Origin: Erythrobacter sp. CCH5-A1
GTDB taxonomy: Bacteria; Pseudomonadota; Alphaproteobacteria; Sphingomonadales; Sphingomonadaceae
Reading direction: 5' to 3'
Length of the DNA stretch: 17,566 bases
Assembly: GCF_001557115.1 (NCBI RefSeq)
Contig: NZ_LSKQ01000143.1
Location: forward strand, 1 to 17,566
The notes under the pieces are model-generated. The model saw nothing but the letters and a program-made list of their open reading frames with translations. It did no database searches and was not told where the DNA came from. The translations under genes and the position numbers were made by a program. The stretch's first letter is position 1. Each line of letters opens with the position of its first letter. This document shows positions 1-8,330 of this stretch, in pieces.

Positions 1-1992
1 GCCACCGCCACCGCCGCCAAAGCCGCCGCCGCCCGCAGGCGCGCCGATGCTGCCATTGGTCGAGAAGGTGAACTGGATGCGGTCCGCCCTCGTCTCGGCA
101 AAGCTGACCGAACGCCGGTCGACCCGCACCACCCGGCCGCTGGCATCGCGCGTGACCCGGCCCGGAAAGGCCGCCTCGGTCTCGGTGGTGATCTGCGGGA
201 AGGCGCTGACCACGTCGTCCGAGCGGTTCATGATGTAATCGACCGCGAGGCGCGAGTTCTCCCAGAAGGGCAGCTCCCAGTTGGCCGAGAACTTCCAGTC
301 GCGCTGGGTTTCGGGCGGCAGGTCGGGGTTGCCCCCGGTGCGGACCGTCGCCAGCACGGTTTCGCCGCGCACGAAATCGAACACCGGCACGTTGAGGTTG
401 TCGATCTGTGGATCGCCCAGCGCCGAGAGCGAGGGCGCGACCTCGCGCCAGATATAGGTCGCCGACAGGTCGAGCCCGTCGACCGGGGCCCAGGTGATCC
501 CGGCGTTCCAGTCCCCGAGCAGGCCGAAATCGCTGAGGTCTTCGAGCCCGGCCTGAAGGTTGAGGGTGAAATCGCCGAGGCCGTCGAGGAACTCCTCGCG
601 CCCGCTGGTGAGCGGCACCACGAGGTTCGTCCCGGTCGACAGGCGGCGGCGGGTCAGCTGCGCAGCTGTGGTCGAGCGGGTGTCGCTGCTCTCGATCCGG
701 CGCCAGTCGAGCCCGAGATCGAAGGTCGCGAGCAGTTCGCCGGCGGGGAGTTCGGCCAGCGGGCCTTCGAGGGTCGCCTGGGTTTCGGTAGTGATCGTCC
801 GGCGGCTGGCGATGTCGAAGCCGTTGGCGGTGTCGGTCGGCAGCGGGCCGTTAAGCGCCAGCGTGCCGGCCGCCGCGGCGAGACGGAACACTTCGAGCTG
901 TTCGGGCCGCAGCCGCCGGTCGATCTCGGTCTCGGTCTCGCTGAAGGACCCGTCGAAGGTGGTGGTGAGGCGGAAGGCATTGAGCGGCTGGTTGATCGAG
1001 CCGGCGCCCGAAATCGTGTCGCTCGCGGTGCGCCGGGCCAGCGGCGTGTCGGCCCCGAAAGTGCGCAGCGCGCTCGCCCCGGCAGGCGAGGTCAGCGTGA
1101 CGGTGTTGAGCCCGTCGAGGCTGCGGCTTTCATTGCGGGCATAGTTGAGGTTGGCCGACAGCGAGGTGCCGCTGGCGACGATCGCCTTGGCCCACGAGAC
1201 ATTGGCCTCGAGCCCGAAGGTGTCGGCCAGCAGGCTGCGGAAATCGGCCTGATCGGGATCGCCCGCGACCGCCGACTGCGAGCCCGGCGTCTGCGGCACG
1301 TTGCGCTCGGCTTCGGTCAGGAGCGTCGTGTCCTCTACCTGCACACTGGCGTTGATCCGGCCGCCATTCGCGATCTTGAGGATGCCGAGCCGTTCCTCGT
1401 TGCGCGAATAGCCCCCGCGCGAAGGCGCCTCGAATTCGAGGTCGAGCTGGCGGTTGGAATAATTGTCCTTGAGGATCAGGTTGATCACCCGGCGATCGGG
1501 CGGAAAGCCGAAGCGCTGGGCGACTTCCTCGGGGAACACCTCGACCTTGGCGAGGGCTTCTGGCGGGTAATTGGCGAATTCGCGGAATGAGCCGATGCGG
1601 ATGCCGTTCACGAGGATCACCGGCTGCCCGCCGCCCCCGCGGCCGCGCGCCGAGCCGGTGCGCGCGCTGATCTGGGCGATGAGATCGGTGATCGAGGTCA
1701 CGCCCTCGGCAGCGATCGCGGTCTCGTCGAGCTGGAGCAGCGGGGCCTGATCGACGAACAGCTGCCCCTTCACCCGGCCCGAACGCACAATGATCTCGCC
1801 CACGCCCGCCCCGGTATCGCTGGCGCTTTCGGGCTCTTCGGGCTCGGGCGTGGCGGCCGGTTCGGGCTGGGGCTGGCCCGTCCCGGTGGTCGCAAGACCG
1901 GCATCGGCGGCGGCCAGCGGCAGCGCAAGCGCAAGGCCAAGAGCACAGGTTCCAGCGCGCAGCGACGCGCGGGTAAGCGGGGAGAGGTTCAT
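1..1992 (-). CDS. TonB-dependent receptor-like outer-membrane protein (C-terminus cut by window edge)
   Basis: The frame stays open from an ATG at 1990-1992 to the left edge, giving 664 residues without a stop, so the 3' end is missing. The N-terminus is a signal peptide: positive residues, then a hydrophobic stretch (about 15-30, [12 protein letters not shown]). A Pro/Glu/Thr-rich linker follows, then a TonB-box-like GEIIVR at 65-70. A plug-like domain covers about 70-190, with [11 protein letters not shown] near 124-134 and RVINLILK near 168-175. The rest ([34 protein letters not shown]) has the alternating pattern of outer-membrane beta strands. Residues 654-664 form a glycine run, [11 protein letters not shown]. 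Family knowledge suggests TonB-energised uptake across the outer membrane, or a plug-bearing barrel of that class. The substrate cannot be read from the sequence. The gene is divergent from infA. Its start is supported by GAAGGGA about 7 nt upstream. Confidence 0.82.
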   Translation of the reverse strand, partial: MNLSPLTRASLRAGTCALGLALALPLAAADAGLATTGTGQPQPEPAATPEPEEPESASDTGAGVGEIIVRSGRVKGQLFVDQAPLLQLDETAIAAEGVTSITDLIAQISARTGSARGRGGGGQPVILVNGIRIGSFREFANYPPEALAKVEVFPEEVAQRFGFPPDRRVINLILKDNYSNRQLDLEFEAPSRGGYSRNEERLGILKIANGGRINASVQVEDTTLLTEAERNVPQTPGSQSAVAGDPDQADFRSLLADTFGLEANVSWAKAIVASGTSLSANLNYARNESRSLDGLNTVTLTSPAGASALRTFGADTPLARRTASDTISGAGSINQPLNAFRLTTTFDGSFSETETEIDRRLRPEQLEVFRLAAAAGTLALNGPLPTDTANGFDIASRRTITTETQATLEGPLAELPAGELLATFDLGLDWRRIESSDTRSTTAAQLTRRRLSTGTNLVVPLTSGREEFLDGLGDFTLNLQAGLEDLSDFGLLGDWNAGITWAPVDGLDLSATYIWREVAPSLSALGDPQIDNLNVPVFDFVRGETVLATVRTGGNPDLPPETQRDWKFSANWELPFWENSRLAVDYIMNRSDDVVSAFPQITTETEAAFPGRVTRDASGRVVRVDRRSVSFAETRADRIQFTFSTNGSIGAPAGGGGFGGGGGG

Positions 1993-2067
1993 GGAGTCCC
2001 TTCGGTTGCAGCACGATAAGGCGGGGCGGCTGTTACCGCTCCCGCGAGAGGTAGCGGTTACGCAAGC

Positions 2068-2105
2068 GGCCGGTCCGGGGATGCGCGTCTTCCCCCGGAC
2101 CGGCC
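2068..2105. repeat. Perfect 13-bp-stem hairpin in the divergent intergenic region
   Basis: Bases 2068-2080 (GGCCGGTCCGGGG) are the exact reverse complement of 2093-2105, with a 12-nt loop between them. No gene ends here: the receptor reads left and infA reads right. It is therefore not an ordinary gene-end terminator. It would sit in the 5' leader of whichever gene starts transcription beyond it. A weaker 6-bp pairing (ACCGCT with AGCGGT, about 2034-2058) lies beside it on the receptor side. Function is unknown. A leader attenuator, a small RNA terminator or a protein site are all possible. Confidence 0.6.
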
Positions 2106-2230
2106 CCGTGCGTCAGGTCCGCTCACCTCGCCCTAACGCACGAGCCTTCCCTTTTGGTTCCCGCATCGCTAAAGCGCGGCCAGCAATCGACGGGCGCATT
2201 GTGCGCCGCAACGAAAACCAAAGGGAATAC

Positions 2231-2476
2231 ATGGCCAAGGAAGAACTCCTCGAAATGCGCGGGCGCGTGGTAGAATTGCTGCCCAATGCGATGTTCCGGG
2301 TGGAGCTTGAGAATGGCCATGAAGTGCTCGGGCACACCGCGGGCAAGATGCGCAAGAACCGCATCCGCGTGCTGGTGGGCGATGAGGTGTTGTGCGAGCT
2401 GACGCCCTACGATCTCACCAAGGCGCGCATCACCTACCGCTTCATGCCGGGTCGCGGCGGCCCTGGCCCGCAATAG
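2231..2476 (+). CDS. infA: Translation initiation factor IF-1
   Basis: The 81-residue product is an S1/OB-fold protein that binds the ribosomal A site during 30S initiation, working with IF-2 and IF-3. It begins [18 protein letters not shown], and the family signatures [43 protein letters not shown] are present across the core. The usual length is about 72 residues. The extra C-terminal tail ([10 protein letters not shown]) is short and Gly/Pro-rich. I chose the ATG at 2231 because the conserved IF-1 N-terminus starts there and AAAGGGA lies about 6 nt upstream. The same frame is open further upstream but does not encode IF-1 sequence there. maf starts 17 nt downstream, which suggests co-transcription. 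Confidence 0.97.
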   Translation: MAKEELLEMRGRVVELLPNAMFRVELENGHEVLGHTAGKMRKNRIRVLVGDEVLCELTPYDLTKARITYRFMPGRGGPGPQ

Positions 2477-2493
2477 GGCCTAGGGCCCGCGGC

Positions 2494-3066
2494 ATGGGCT
2501 CTTTCCATCTCACCTTGGCGTCCGCCTCGCCCCGGCGGCGCGAGTTGCTCGCGCGGCTCGGTCTTGCCCCCGACGCTGTCACCCCCGCCGATATCGACGA
2601 GACCCCCGGCAAGACCGAGCTCCCCCGGGCATACGCCCTGCGCATGGGGCGCGAGAAGGCGTGTGCGGTGGAGGCCCCCGGCTTCGTGCTGGCGGGCGAC
2701 ACCGTGGTCGCGGTCGGCCGCCGCATCCTCCCCAAGACCGAAACCGAGGCCGAAGCGCGCGCCTGCCTCGACCTCCTCAGCGGGCGGCGCCATCAGGTGC
2801 TCTCCAGCGTCGTCCTGCGCGCACCCGACGGGACGTTGCGCGAGCGGCTCGACGAGACGGTGGTGTGCTTCAAGCGCCTGTCTTCGGAAGAGGTCGCGGC
2901 CTACCTCGCGGGCGGCGAATGGCAGGGCAAGGCGGGCGGCTATGCCATCCAGGGCGCCGCGGAAGGCCTGATCGCGTGGATCAGGGGCAGCCATTCGGGG
3001 GTGATGGGCCTGCCGCTCTACCACACGCGGGCGCTGCTCAAGGCGGCGGGGTTTGGCATTGGGTAG
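2494..3066 (+). CDS. maf: Maf-family nucleoside triphosphate pyrophosphatase
   Basis: The 190-residue product is a cytosolic house-cleaning enzyme that hydrolyses non-canonical or excess nucleoside triphosphates to monophosphates and pyrophosphate. Family marks are the N-terminal LASASPRRRELL loop (about 7-18), LAGDTVVAVG with the catalytic Asp of GDT, the LSGRRHQV segment, and GKAGGYAIQG in the C-terminal half. The GDT-GYAIQG arrangement looks closer to the YhdE (dTTP/UTP) branch than to the YceF branch, but that assignment is tentative. The start at 2494 is chosen because the Maf fold begins right after it; a longer in-frame reading would overlap infA. It lies 17 nt after infA and probably shares its transcript. 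A large inverted repeat follows its stop. Confidence 0.92.
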   Translation: MGSFHLTLASASPRRRELLARLGLAPDAVTPADIDETPGKTELPRAYALRMGREKACAVEAPGFVLAGDTVVAVGRRILPKTETEAEARACLDLLSGRRHQVLSSVVLRAPDGTLRERLDETVVCFKRLSSEEVAAYLAGGEWQGKAGGYAIQGAAEGLIAWIRGSHSGVMGLPLYHTRALLKAAGFGIG

Positions 3067-3088
3067 CGTGAGCTGGCGTGTGGCACTT

Positions 3089-3175
3089 GCCCACCCCCGA
3101 CCCCTCCCGCAAGCGGGAGGGGGGTATCAGCGCGACAGGCTCCCCTCCCGCTTGCGGGAGGGGCTGGGGGTGGGC
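3089..3175. repeat. BIME/REP-like inverted repeat unit with two palindromes and G-quadruplex motifs
   Basis: Two 34-bp arms, 3089-3122 and 3142-3175, are reverse complements with two mismatches (3099-3100 against 3164-3165), separated by 19 nt. Each arm contains its own near-perfect palindrome: 3101-3122 and 3142-3163, 10-bp stems of CCCCTCCCGC/GCGGGAGGGG with a 2-nt loop (AA or TT). The outer part of each arm is a four-tract G-run. On the plus strand it is GGG-A-GGGG-CT-GGGGG-T-GGG at 3156-3174, and on the minus strand its mirror is at 3090-3108. The layout matches the bacterial interspersed mosaic elements made of paired REP sequences. The right arm ends two bases before the GTG start of the next gene and supplies its GGAGG core (3157-3161). 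Confidence 0.85.
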
Positions 3176-3177
3176 CT

Positions 3178-4137
3178 GTGATCTGGCTGATCGAGGAAGG
3201 CATCGGCGAAACCCGCGCCTTGCTGGTCGAGGGCGAGCGTGTGCTGGCCGCCAAACTCATGTGGCCCGGCGAACTCGCTGCGGGCACCCGCACCTCGGGG
3301 AAACTCACCGCCAAATTGAAGGGCACCCGTCGCGGCGTGGCGCTGCTCGGCGATGGCACCGAGGCGCTGGTCGATCAGCTGCCGCCGCACATCACCGAGG
3401 GCCAGAGCCTCGACCTCCTCGTCACCCGCGCCCCGATCGCCGAGCGCGGGCGGTTGAAGCGAGCGCAGGCGCGCGTAGCGGGCGCGGATGCTCCCTTGCC
3501 CGGCTCCGGCTGGCCCGAAGGACGCGTCGTGCGGCGCCTGCCCGCAGGCCTGTGGGAGGAGGTATGGCACGCCGCCTCCTCGGCCAGCCTCGACTTTCCG
3601 GGCGGTGAAATCCTCGTCAGCGTCACGCCTGCCATGACCGTGATCGACATCGACGGTGTCGGCACCCCGCGCGACGTGGCGCTGGCGGCCGTTCCCGCCA
3701 TTGCCCGGGCGCTGGCGTGGTTCGACATGGGCGGCAATATCGGGATCGACTTCCCCACGCTCCAGACCAAGGAGGATCGCCGCGCAGTCGATGCCGCGCT
3801 GGACGCGGCGCTGGCCGACTGGCCGCACGAGCGCACGGCGATGAACGGCTTCGGCTTCGTCCAGCTGGTCGCCCGGCTCGAGGGGCCCTCGCTGCTCCAC
3901 CGATTCGCCGCCGTGAGGCTCGGCATGGCCGCGCGCATGGCGCTGCGCCGCGTGGAACTCGCCGCAGACGAAGGGACGGGTAGCGTGCTCGAACTCAGGG
4001 TCCACCCCGCGCTCAAGGCCAAGCTCAAGGATGGCTGGCTCGCCGAACTCGCCCGCCGCACGGGGCGCGAGGTGCGGATTGCGGCCGATCCTGCCCTTGC
4101 CATCGAAGCCGCCGATGCCCAGCTTGTGTCCGCATGA
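3178..4137 (+). CDS. Ribonuclease E/G-family protein, short form without the zinc-link
   Basis: The 319-residue product is homologous to the catalytic half of RNase E/G, an endonuclease of mRNA decay and rRNA or tRNA maturation. The N-terminus (IEEGIGETRALLVEGE) matches the family start, and an S1-like region follows (about 35-85). The DNase-I-like core carries VIDIDG (D157) and IGIDF (D191). These align with the metal-binding aspartates of E. coli RNase E (AIDIN, VIDF). TLQTKEDRRAVDAAL and FGFVQLVARL are further matches. It is much shorter than E. coli RNase G (about 489), and the CPxCxGxG zinc-link that joins subunits is absent. The GTG start at 3178 is chosen because the family N-terminus begins there. 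It overlaps yacG by ATGA, implying translational coupling. Whether it is an active nuclease is not shown by sequence alone. Confidence 0.85.
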   Translation: MIWLIEEGIGETRALLVEGERVLAAKLMWPGELAAGTRTSGKLTAKLKGTRRGVALLGDGTEALVDQLPPHITEGQSLDLLVTRAPIAERGRLKRAQARVAGADAPLPGSGWPEGRVVRRLPAGLWEEVWHAASSASLDFPGGEILVSVTPAMTVIDIDGVGTPRDVALAAVPAIARALAWFDMGGNIGIDFPTLQTKEDRRAVDAALDAALADWPHERTAMNGFGFVQLVARLEGPSLLHRFAAVRLGMAARMALRRVELAADEGTGSVLELRVHPALKAKLKDGWLAELARRTGREVRIAADPALAIEAADAQLVSA

Positions 4138-4319
4138 AGACCGCCGCGAAGCCCTGCCCGATCTGCCGCAAGCCGCGCCATCCGGACCATCATCCCTTCT
4201 GCTCCACCCGCTGCCGCGACCGCGATCTGGCGCGCTGGTTCTCGGACAGCTACGCCGTCCCCGGCCCGCCCACCGACCCCGAGGAACTGGCGCGCGAGGA
4301 CTGGCGGCAGCAGGATTGA
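4134..4319 (+). CDS. yacG: DNA gyrase inhibitor YacG, small zinc protein
   Basis: The 61-residue product has the family's four zinc-binding cysteines: CPIC at 8-11 and C23/C27 in FCSTRC, followed by RDRDLARWFSDSYAVPG and an acidic C-terminal tail. In E. coli YacG binds GyrB and inhibits gyrase. Whether that is its role here is inferred from homology. The start codon overlaps the RNase E/G stop (ATGA at 4134-4137), so the two are almost certainly translated as a coupled pair. It is the last protein gene of the infA block, and a tRNA gene follows 100 nt later. Confidence 0.92.
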   Translation: MKTAAKPCPICRKPRHPDHHPFCSTRCRDRDLARWFSDSYAVPGPPTDPEELAREDWRQQD

Positions 4320-4340
4320 CGAAGGGGCGAGAAAAGGCTC

Positions 4341-4369
4341 TTGCCAACCCCTGCCGCCTTCGCCATAGG
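4341..4369 (+). promoter_or_regulatory. Candidate promoter of tRNA-Phe (and perhaps purC)
   Basis: A -35-like TTGCCA (4341-4346) and a -10-like CATAGG (4364-4369) are separated by 17 nt in the 100-nt gap between yacG and the tRNA. Transcription would start near 4376, leaving a leader of about 44 nt before the tRNA. The match is to the general sigma-70 layout only. No clear intrinsic terminator for the infA block is visible in the same gap. Confidence 0.45.
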
Positions 4370-4419
4370 GCCGCTCTCATTTGCTCGCCGGGCCATCTGG
4401 TCCGTCGCTCGCAGCGAAT

Positions 4420-4494
4420 GCCCGAGTAGCTCAGGGGTAGAGCAGCGGATTGAAAATCCGCGTGTCGGTGGTTCAAATCCGCCCTCGGGCACCA
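4420..4494 (+). tRNA. tRNA-Phe (anticodon GAA)
   Basis: The acceptor stem GCCCGAG (4420-4426) pairs with CTCGGGC (4484-4490), followed by discriminator A and an encoded CCA at 4492-4494. The D-arm is TAGCTCAGGGGTAGAGC. The anticodon stem GCGGA/TCCGC (4445-4449 and 4457-4461) encloses the loop TTGAAAA, which puts GAA at 4452-4454. The T-arm contains GGTTCAAATCC. All cloverleaf parts are intact, and the 75-nt length is normal. purC starts 39 nt downstream with no terminator visible between. Confidence 0.97.
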
Positions 4495-4533
4495 TTCGCT
4501 GAAAGGGGCCATGCGCCCAAGGGGAAACTGCCG

Positions 4534-5337
4534 ATGTCCCGCCGCACCAAGCTCTATGAAGGCAAGGCCAAGATCCTGTACGAGGGTCCCGAGCCGGGCA
4601 CGCTGATCCAGTACTTCAAGGATGACGCGACCGCCTTCAACGCCGAGAAAAAGGGCACGATCAACGGCAAGGGCGTGATCAACAACCGCATCAGCGAGCA
4701 CGTCTTCACCCGCCTCGGCCACATCGGCATTCCGACCCACTTCATCCGCCGCCTCAACATGCGCGAGCAGCTGATCCGGCAGGTCGACATCATCCCGCTG
4801 GAAGTGGTGCTGCGCAATGTCGCCGCCGGCTCGATCAGCAAGCGCCTCGGTATTCCCGAAGGCGAGCCGCTGCCGCACACGCTGATCGAATACTACTACA
4901 AGGACGACGCGCTGGGCGATCCGCTAGTCGCCGAGGAACACATCGCCTGCTTCAACTGGGCGAGCAACGAAGAGATGCACGACATCTCCTCGATGGCGAT
5001 CCGCATCAACGATTTCCTGTGCGGGATGTTCGCCGCGATCGATATCCGCCTCGTGGACTTCAAGCTCGAATTCGGCCGGCTCTACGATGGCGATTACAGC
5101 CGCGTGATCCTCGCCGACGAGATCAGCCCCGATGGCTGCCGGTTGTGGGACATGGCGACGGGCGAAAAGCTCGACAAGGACCGCTTCCGCCGCGATCTGG
5201 GCGGCGAGGAGGAGGCCTACCGCGAAGTCGCACGCCGGCTCGGCCTGCTCAACGAGGAAGACAATGGCCCAGGCGAGGTGTTCGACCTGTCCCACGCCCG
5301 CTCGCGCCTGCGCGGGCCGCCGCCTTTGAAGAAGTGA
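4534..5337 (+). CDS. purC: Phosphoribosylaminoimidazole-succinocarboxamide (SAICAR) synthase
   Basis: The 267-residue product joins aspartate to CAIR using ATP in de novo purine synthesis, in the cytosol. Signatures in order are [12 protein letters not shown] (about 7-18) for nucleotide binding, [38 protein letters not shown] and [15 protein letters not shown]. The length fits the bacterial form, and the protein ends in [12 protein letters not shown] chose the ATG at 4534 because the PurC N-terminus ([11 protein letters not shown]) begins there and AAGGGG sits 8 nt upstream. The longer in-frame reading would include the tRNA gene. Two stop codons follow in tandem (TGA TAG). In many alphaproteobacteria purC is followed directly by purS and purQ. 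Here those genes are 5.6 kb away, beyond an M16 protease and a receptor gene. Confidence 0.97.
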   Translation: MSRRTKLYEGKAKILYEGPEPGTLIQYFKDDATAFNAEKKGTINGKGVINNRISEHVFTRLGHIGIPTHFIRRLNMREQLIRQVDIIPLEVVLRNVAAGSISKRLGIPEGEPLPHTLIEYYYKDDALGDPLVAEEHIACFNWASNEEMHDISSMAIRINDFLCGMFAAIDIRLVDFKLEFGRLYDGDYSRVILADEISPDGCRLWDMATGEKLDKDRFRRDLGGEEEAYREVARRLGLLNEEDNGPGEVFDLSHARSRLRGPPPLKK

Positions 5338-5422
5338 TAGCGCGCAAGAAACAGGCTGACAGGCCGGTTTCAGGCGCTAGTCTGACGAAGTGCACACGCT
5401 CAGCGAGAGACGCCTGAAATCC

Positions 5423-8317
5423 ATGCGGAATTTCCCCCTAGCGGCGGGACTCTTCCTTGCGCTCTCGCCGCTTGCCCTGACCACCGCACTCGCTGCCCAA
5501 AACGCTCCCGCCGCCGAGGCCGCGCCAGCGGGCGAGGCGCCCGCTCCCGTCTGGCCATTTGAAGCGAGCGACCTGCCCGTCGACCCCGGCTACACCTTCG
5601 GACGGCTCCCCAACGGGATGCGCTACATCATCCGCAGCAACGCCACCCCCGCCGGCACCGCGCTGGTGCGGATGCGGATCGGCTCGGGCGCGCTCGAGGA
5701 AACCGACAGCGAACGCGGCCTGTCGCACTTCCTCGAACACATGGCCTTCAACGGATCGAAAGGCGTGCCCGAAGGCGAGATGCTCAAGCTGCTCGAGCGC
5801 GAGGGGCTGGCCTTCGGTGCGGACACCAATGCCTCGACCGGCTTCGAGACCATCACCTACATGCTCAACCTGCCGCGCAATGACGAGGCGCTGCTGGGCA
5901 CGGCGCTGATGCTGATGCGCGAGACCGCGAGCGAGCTTACCATCTCCGAGGACGCCGTGGCGCGCGAACGCGGCGTGGTGCTTGCCGAAAGGCGCGACCG
6001 TTCGGGCTACAGCTTGCGCAACTACGAGGACAATGTCGCCTTCCTCGCGCCTGACGCGCGCTACGGCCGCCGCCTGCCGATCGGCACCGCCGAGGTGCTG
6101 GAGAACGCCACGGCTGCGCAGATCCGGGCGCTCTACGAACGCACCTACACCCCGGCGAACACCGTGCTGGTGGTGGTCGGCGACTACCCGGTGGAGGTCG
6201 TCGAGGCCGCGATCCGTGCCCGCTTTGCCGATTGGACGCCTTCAGCTCCTGCGCCTGCCGAGCCCGGGGCCGGCCCCATCGACACCGCGATCAAGGGCCT
6301 GACCGACATCCACCTCGACCCCGCACTCGCCGAGAGCGTCACCATCAGCCGCCTCGCCCCGTGGCGCGACGAGCCCGACACGGTCGCCAACCGACGCCGC
6401 GACGCGCTGCGCTCGATTGGCTACGGGATCGTCAACCGCCGCCTCGCCCGCTTGGCGCGGGGGGCCGATGCGCCGTTCCGCGGGGCGAGCTACGGGACGG
6501 GCGACATCTTCGAGGCCGCGCGGATCACCAGCCTCACTGTCAGCAGCGCCGATGGCGAGTGGAAGAAGGGCGTCCTTGCCGCGACCCGCGAGGTGAACCA
6601 GGCGCTCGCCTTCGGCTTCACCCGCGCCGAACTGGACGAGCAGCTCGCCAATATCCGCACCAGCCTCGAGAACGGGGTCAAGGCGTCGGGCACGCGCGGC
6701 AATGCGGTCTTCGCGGGCGCGGCGCTGGCGCTGGTGACCGACGAGAGGGTGCCGACGACGCCCGAATGGGCTTTGGCCGAGTTCGAGAGCCTGGCACCGA
6801 CGATCACCCCCGATGCCGTGTGGCAGGCGATGCGCGCCGACGCCGCGCCGCTCGCCGAGCCGCTGATCCGCTTCGAGGGCCGCACCGCGCCCGAGGGCGG
6901 CGAGGCGGTCTTGCGCGCCGCTTTCGAGGAAGGCATGGCGCTCGCCATCACCGCGCCAGTCGACAACGGCCCGCTTGCCTTCGGCTACACCGACTTCGGC
7001 CCGGCCGGCACGGTGGTTTCGGACACGACCGAGCCGCGCCTCGGTTTCCGCGAGGTCCGCTTTGCCAACGGCGTGCGCCTCACCCTCAAGAAAACCGACG
7101 TGCGCAAGGATCGCATCGCCTTCTCCCTTGCGGTCGACGGGGGGGAGCTGATGAACACCCGCGAAAACCCGCTCGCGGTTTATCTTGCCAATGCCCTGCC
7201 CGCGGGCGGGCTCGGCAAGCACAGCCAGGACGAGTTGGCGAGCGTGCTGGCGGGGCGCAGTGTCAGCTTCGGGCTCGGCAGCGACACCGATGCCTTCACC
7301 GCCTCGGCCACCACCACCCCGCGCGATCTGGCGCTGCAATTACAGGTGCTCGCCGCAACCCTGACCGATCCCGGCTTCCGGCCCGAAGGGGTCGAGCGGT
7401 TCCGCAAGAACATCGACAACTTCTTCAACACGCTGGATTCGACCCCGTCGCGCGCGCTGGGGGCGGCCAGCGGAGCGATCCTGTCGGACAGTGACCCACG
7501 CTTCAGCCTGCAACCCAGGGCGGCCTATGTCGCGCTCGACTTTGCGCAATTGAAGGCGGCGATGGCTGACCGGCTTGCCAGGGGCGCGATCGAGATCGCG
7601 CTGGTCGGCGACCTTGACGAGGATGCCGCTATCGCCGCGGTCGCCGCTACGCTCGGCGCTCTGCCGCCGCGCGAGGCCGCCTTCAACTCGCGCGCCGAAA
7701 ACCGCACCCGCAGCTTCACCACCGCGCGCGGCGAACACCGCCTGACCCACAAGGGCGAGCCCGATCAGGCGCTGGTGCAATGGGTCTGGCCGACCACCGA
7801 CGACAGCGATCCGGCCGAGGACCAGCGGCTCGAACTGCTCGGGCGGATCGTGCGGCTGGAACTGACCGACCGGCTGCGCGAGAAGCTGGGGCAGGCCTAT
7901 TCGCCCTCGGCCGGATCGAACACCAGCCATTACTACCCGGGCTACGGCACCTTCGCGGTGAGCGCCTCGGTCGCCGCCGACACAATCGACGCGGCGCGCG
8001 CGGCGGTGGATGCGCTGATCGCCGACCTGCGCGCCGCGCCGCCCGGTGCCGATGTGCTCGAGCGGGCGAGGAAGCCTTATCTCGAGGAATACAGCAATTA
8101 CCTGAAGGATCTTGGCGGCTGGCTGGGGCTGGCGGCGCGCGCGCAGAGCGAGCCCGAACGCATCGCCCGATTCCTCGCCGCGCCCGATGTGATCCGCGCG
8201 ATCACGCCCGAGGACATCCACCAGACCGCGCTCAAGTACCTCGCTCCCGAGGCTGCTGTGCGCTTTGTCGTGGTGCCCGAAGCCGCAAGCGAAGGCCCCC
8301 TCAAGCCGACACCGTAG
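5423..8317 (+). CDS. Secreted M16-family zinc metallopeptidase (two-repeat, pitrilysin-like)
   Basis: The 964-residue protein starts with a signal peptide (MRNFPLAAGLFLALSPLALT, cleavage near ALA-AQ, about 24-26), so it acts in the periplasm. The inverted zinc motif HFLEH is at 102-106 (H102, E105 base, H106). The third ligand E182 (ERGVVLAE) lies 76 residues after H106, the spacing typical of M16 enzymes. A second M16-like half follows, including LREKLGQAYSPSAGSN near 820-835, which resembles the conserved Arg/Tyr region of the inactive C-terminal half. I chose the ATG at 5423 over the upstream GTG at 5390 because the signal peptide starts there. It begins 85 nt after purC and ends at a terminator shared with a convergent TonB-dependent receptor. 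The substrate is unknown. Confidence 0.92.
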   Translation: MRNFPLAAGLFLALSPLALTTALAAQNAPAAEAAPAGEAPAPVWPFEASDLPVDPGYTFGRLPNGMRYIIRSNATPAGTALVRMRIGSGALEETDSERGLSHFLEHMAFNGSKGVPEGEMLKLLEREGLAFGADTNASTGFETITYMLNLPRNDEALLGTALMLMRETASELTISEDAVARERGVVLAERRDRSGYSLRNYEDNVAFLAPDARYGRRLPIGTAEVLENATAAQIRALYERTYTPANTVLVVVGDYPVEVVEAAIRARFADWTPSAPAPAEPGAGPIDTAIKGLTDIHLDPALAESVTISRLAPWRDEPDTVANRRRDALRSIGYGIVNRRLARLARGADAPFRGASYGTGDIFEAARITSLTVSSADGEWKKGVLAATREVNQALAFGFTRAELDEQLANIRTSLENGVKASGTRGNAVFAGAALALVTDERVPTTPEWALAEFESLAPTITPDAVWQAMRADAAPLAEPLIRFEGRTAPEGGEAVLRAAFEEGMALAITAPVDNGPLAFGYTDFGPAGTVVSDTTEPRLGFREVRFANGVRLTLKKTDVRKDRIAFSLAVDGGELMNTRENPLAVYLANALPAGGLGKHSQDELASVLAGRSVSFGLGSDTDAFTASATTTPRDLALQLQVLAATLTDPGFRPEGVERFRKNIDNFFNTLDSTPSRALGAASGAILSDSDPRFSLQPRAAYVALDFAQLKAAMADRLARGAIEIALVGDLDEDAAIAAVAATLGALPPREAAFNSRAENRTRSFTTARGEHRLTHKGEPDQALVQWVWPTTDDSDPAEDQRLELLGRIVRLELTDRLREKLGQAYSPSAGSNTSHYYPGYGTFAVSASVAADTIDAARAAVDALIADLRAAPPGADVLERARKPYLEEYSNYLKDLGGWLGLAARAQSEPERIARFLAAPDVIRAITPEDIHQTALKYLAPEAAVRFVVVPEAASEGPLKPTP

Positions 8318-8330
8318 CGGGCAAAAAGAA

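Noticed and set aside
3101..3163. CRISPR array or transposon ends at the paired palindromes
   Set aside because: There are only two copies in inverted orientation with a 19-nt spacer and no transposase. This is a REP/BIME-type repeat.
4250..4495. Minus-strand frame reading [20 protein letters not shown]
   Set aside because: This is the well known spurious peptide made by translating the antisense of a tRNA gene.
3127..4878. A 583-codon minus-strand frame across the RNase E/G gene, yacG, tRNA-Phe and purC
   Set aside because: It runs antisense through three recognised genes and a tRNA, which no real protein gene would do.
5390..5422. Upstream GTG start for the M16 protease
   Set aside because: It would put 11 extra charged residues ahead of a clean signal peptide that begins at the ATG at 5423.
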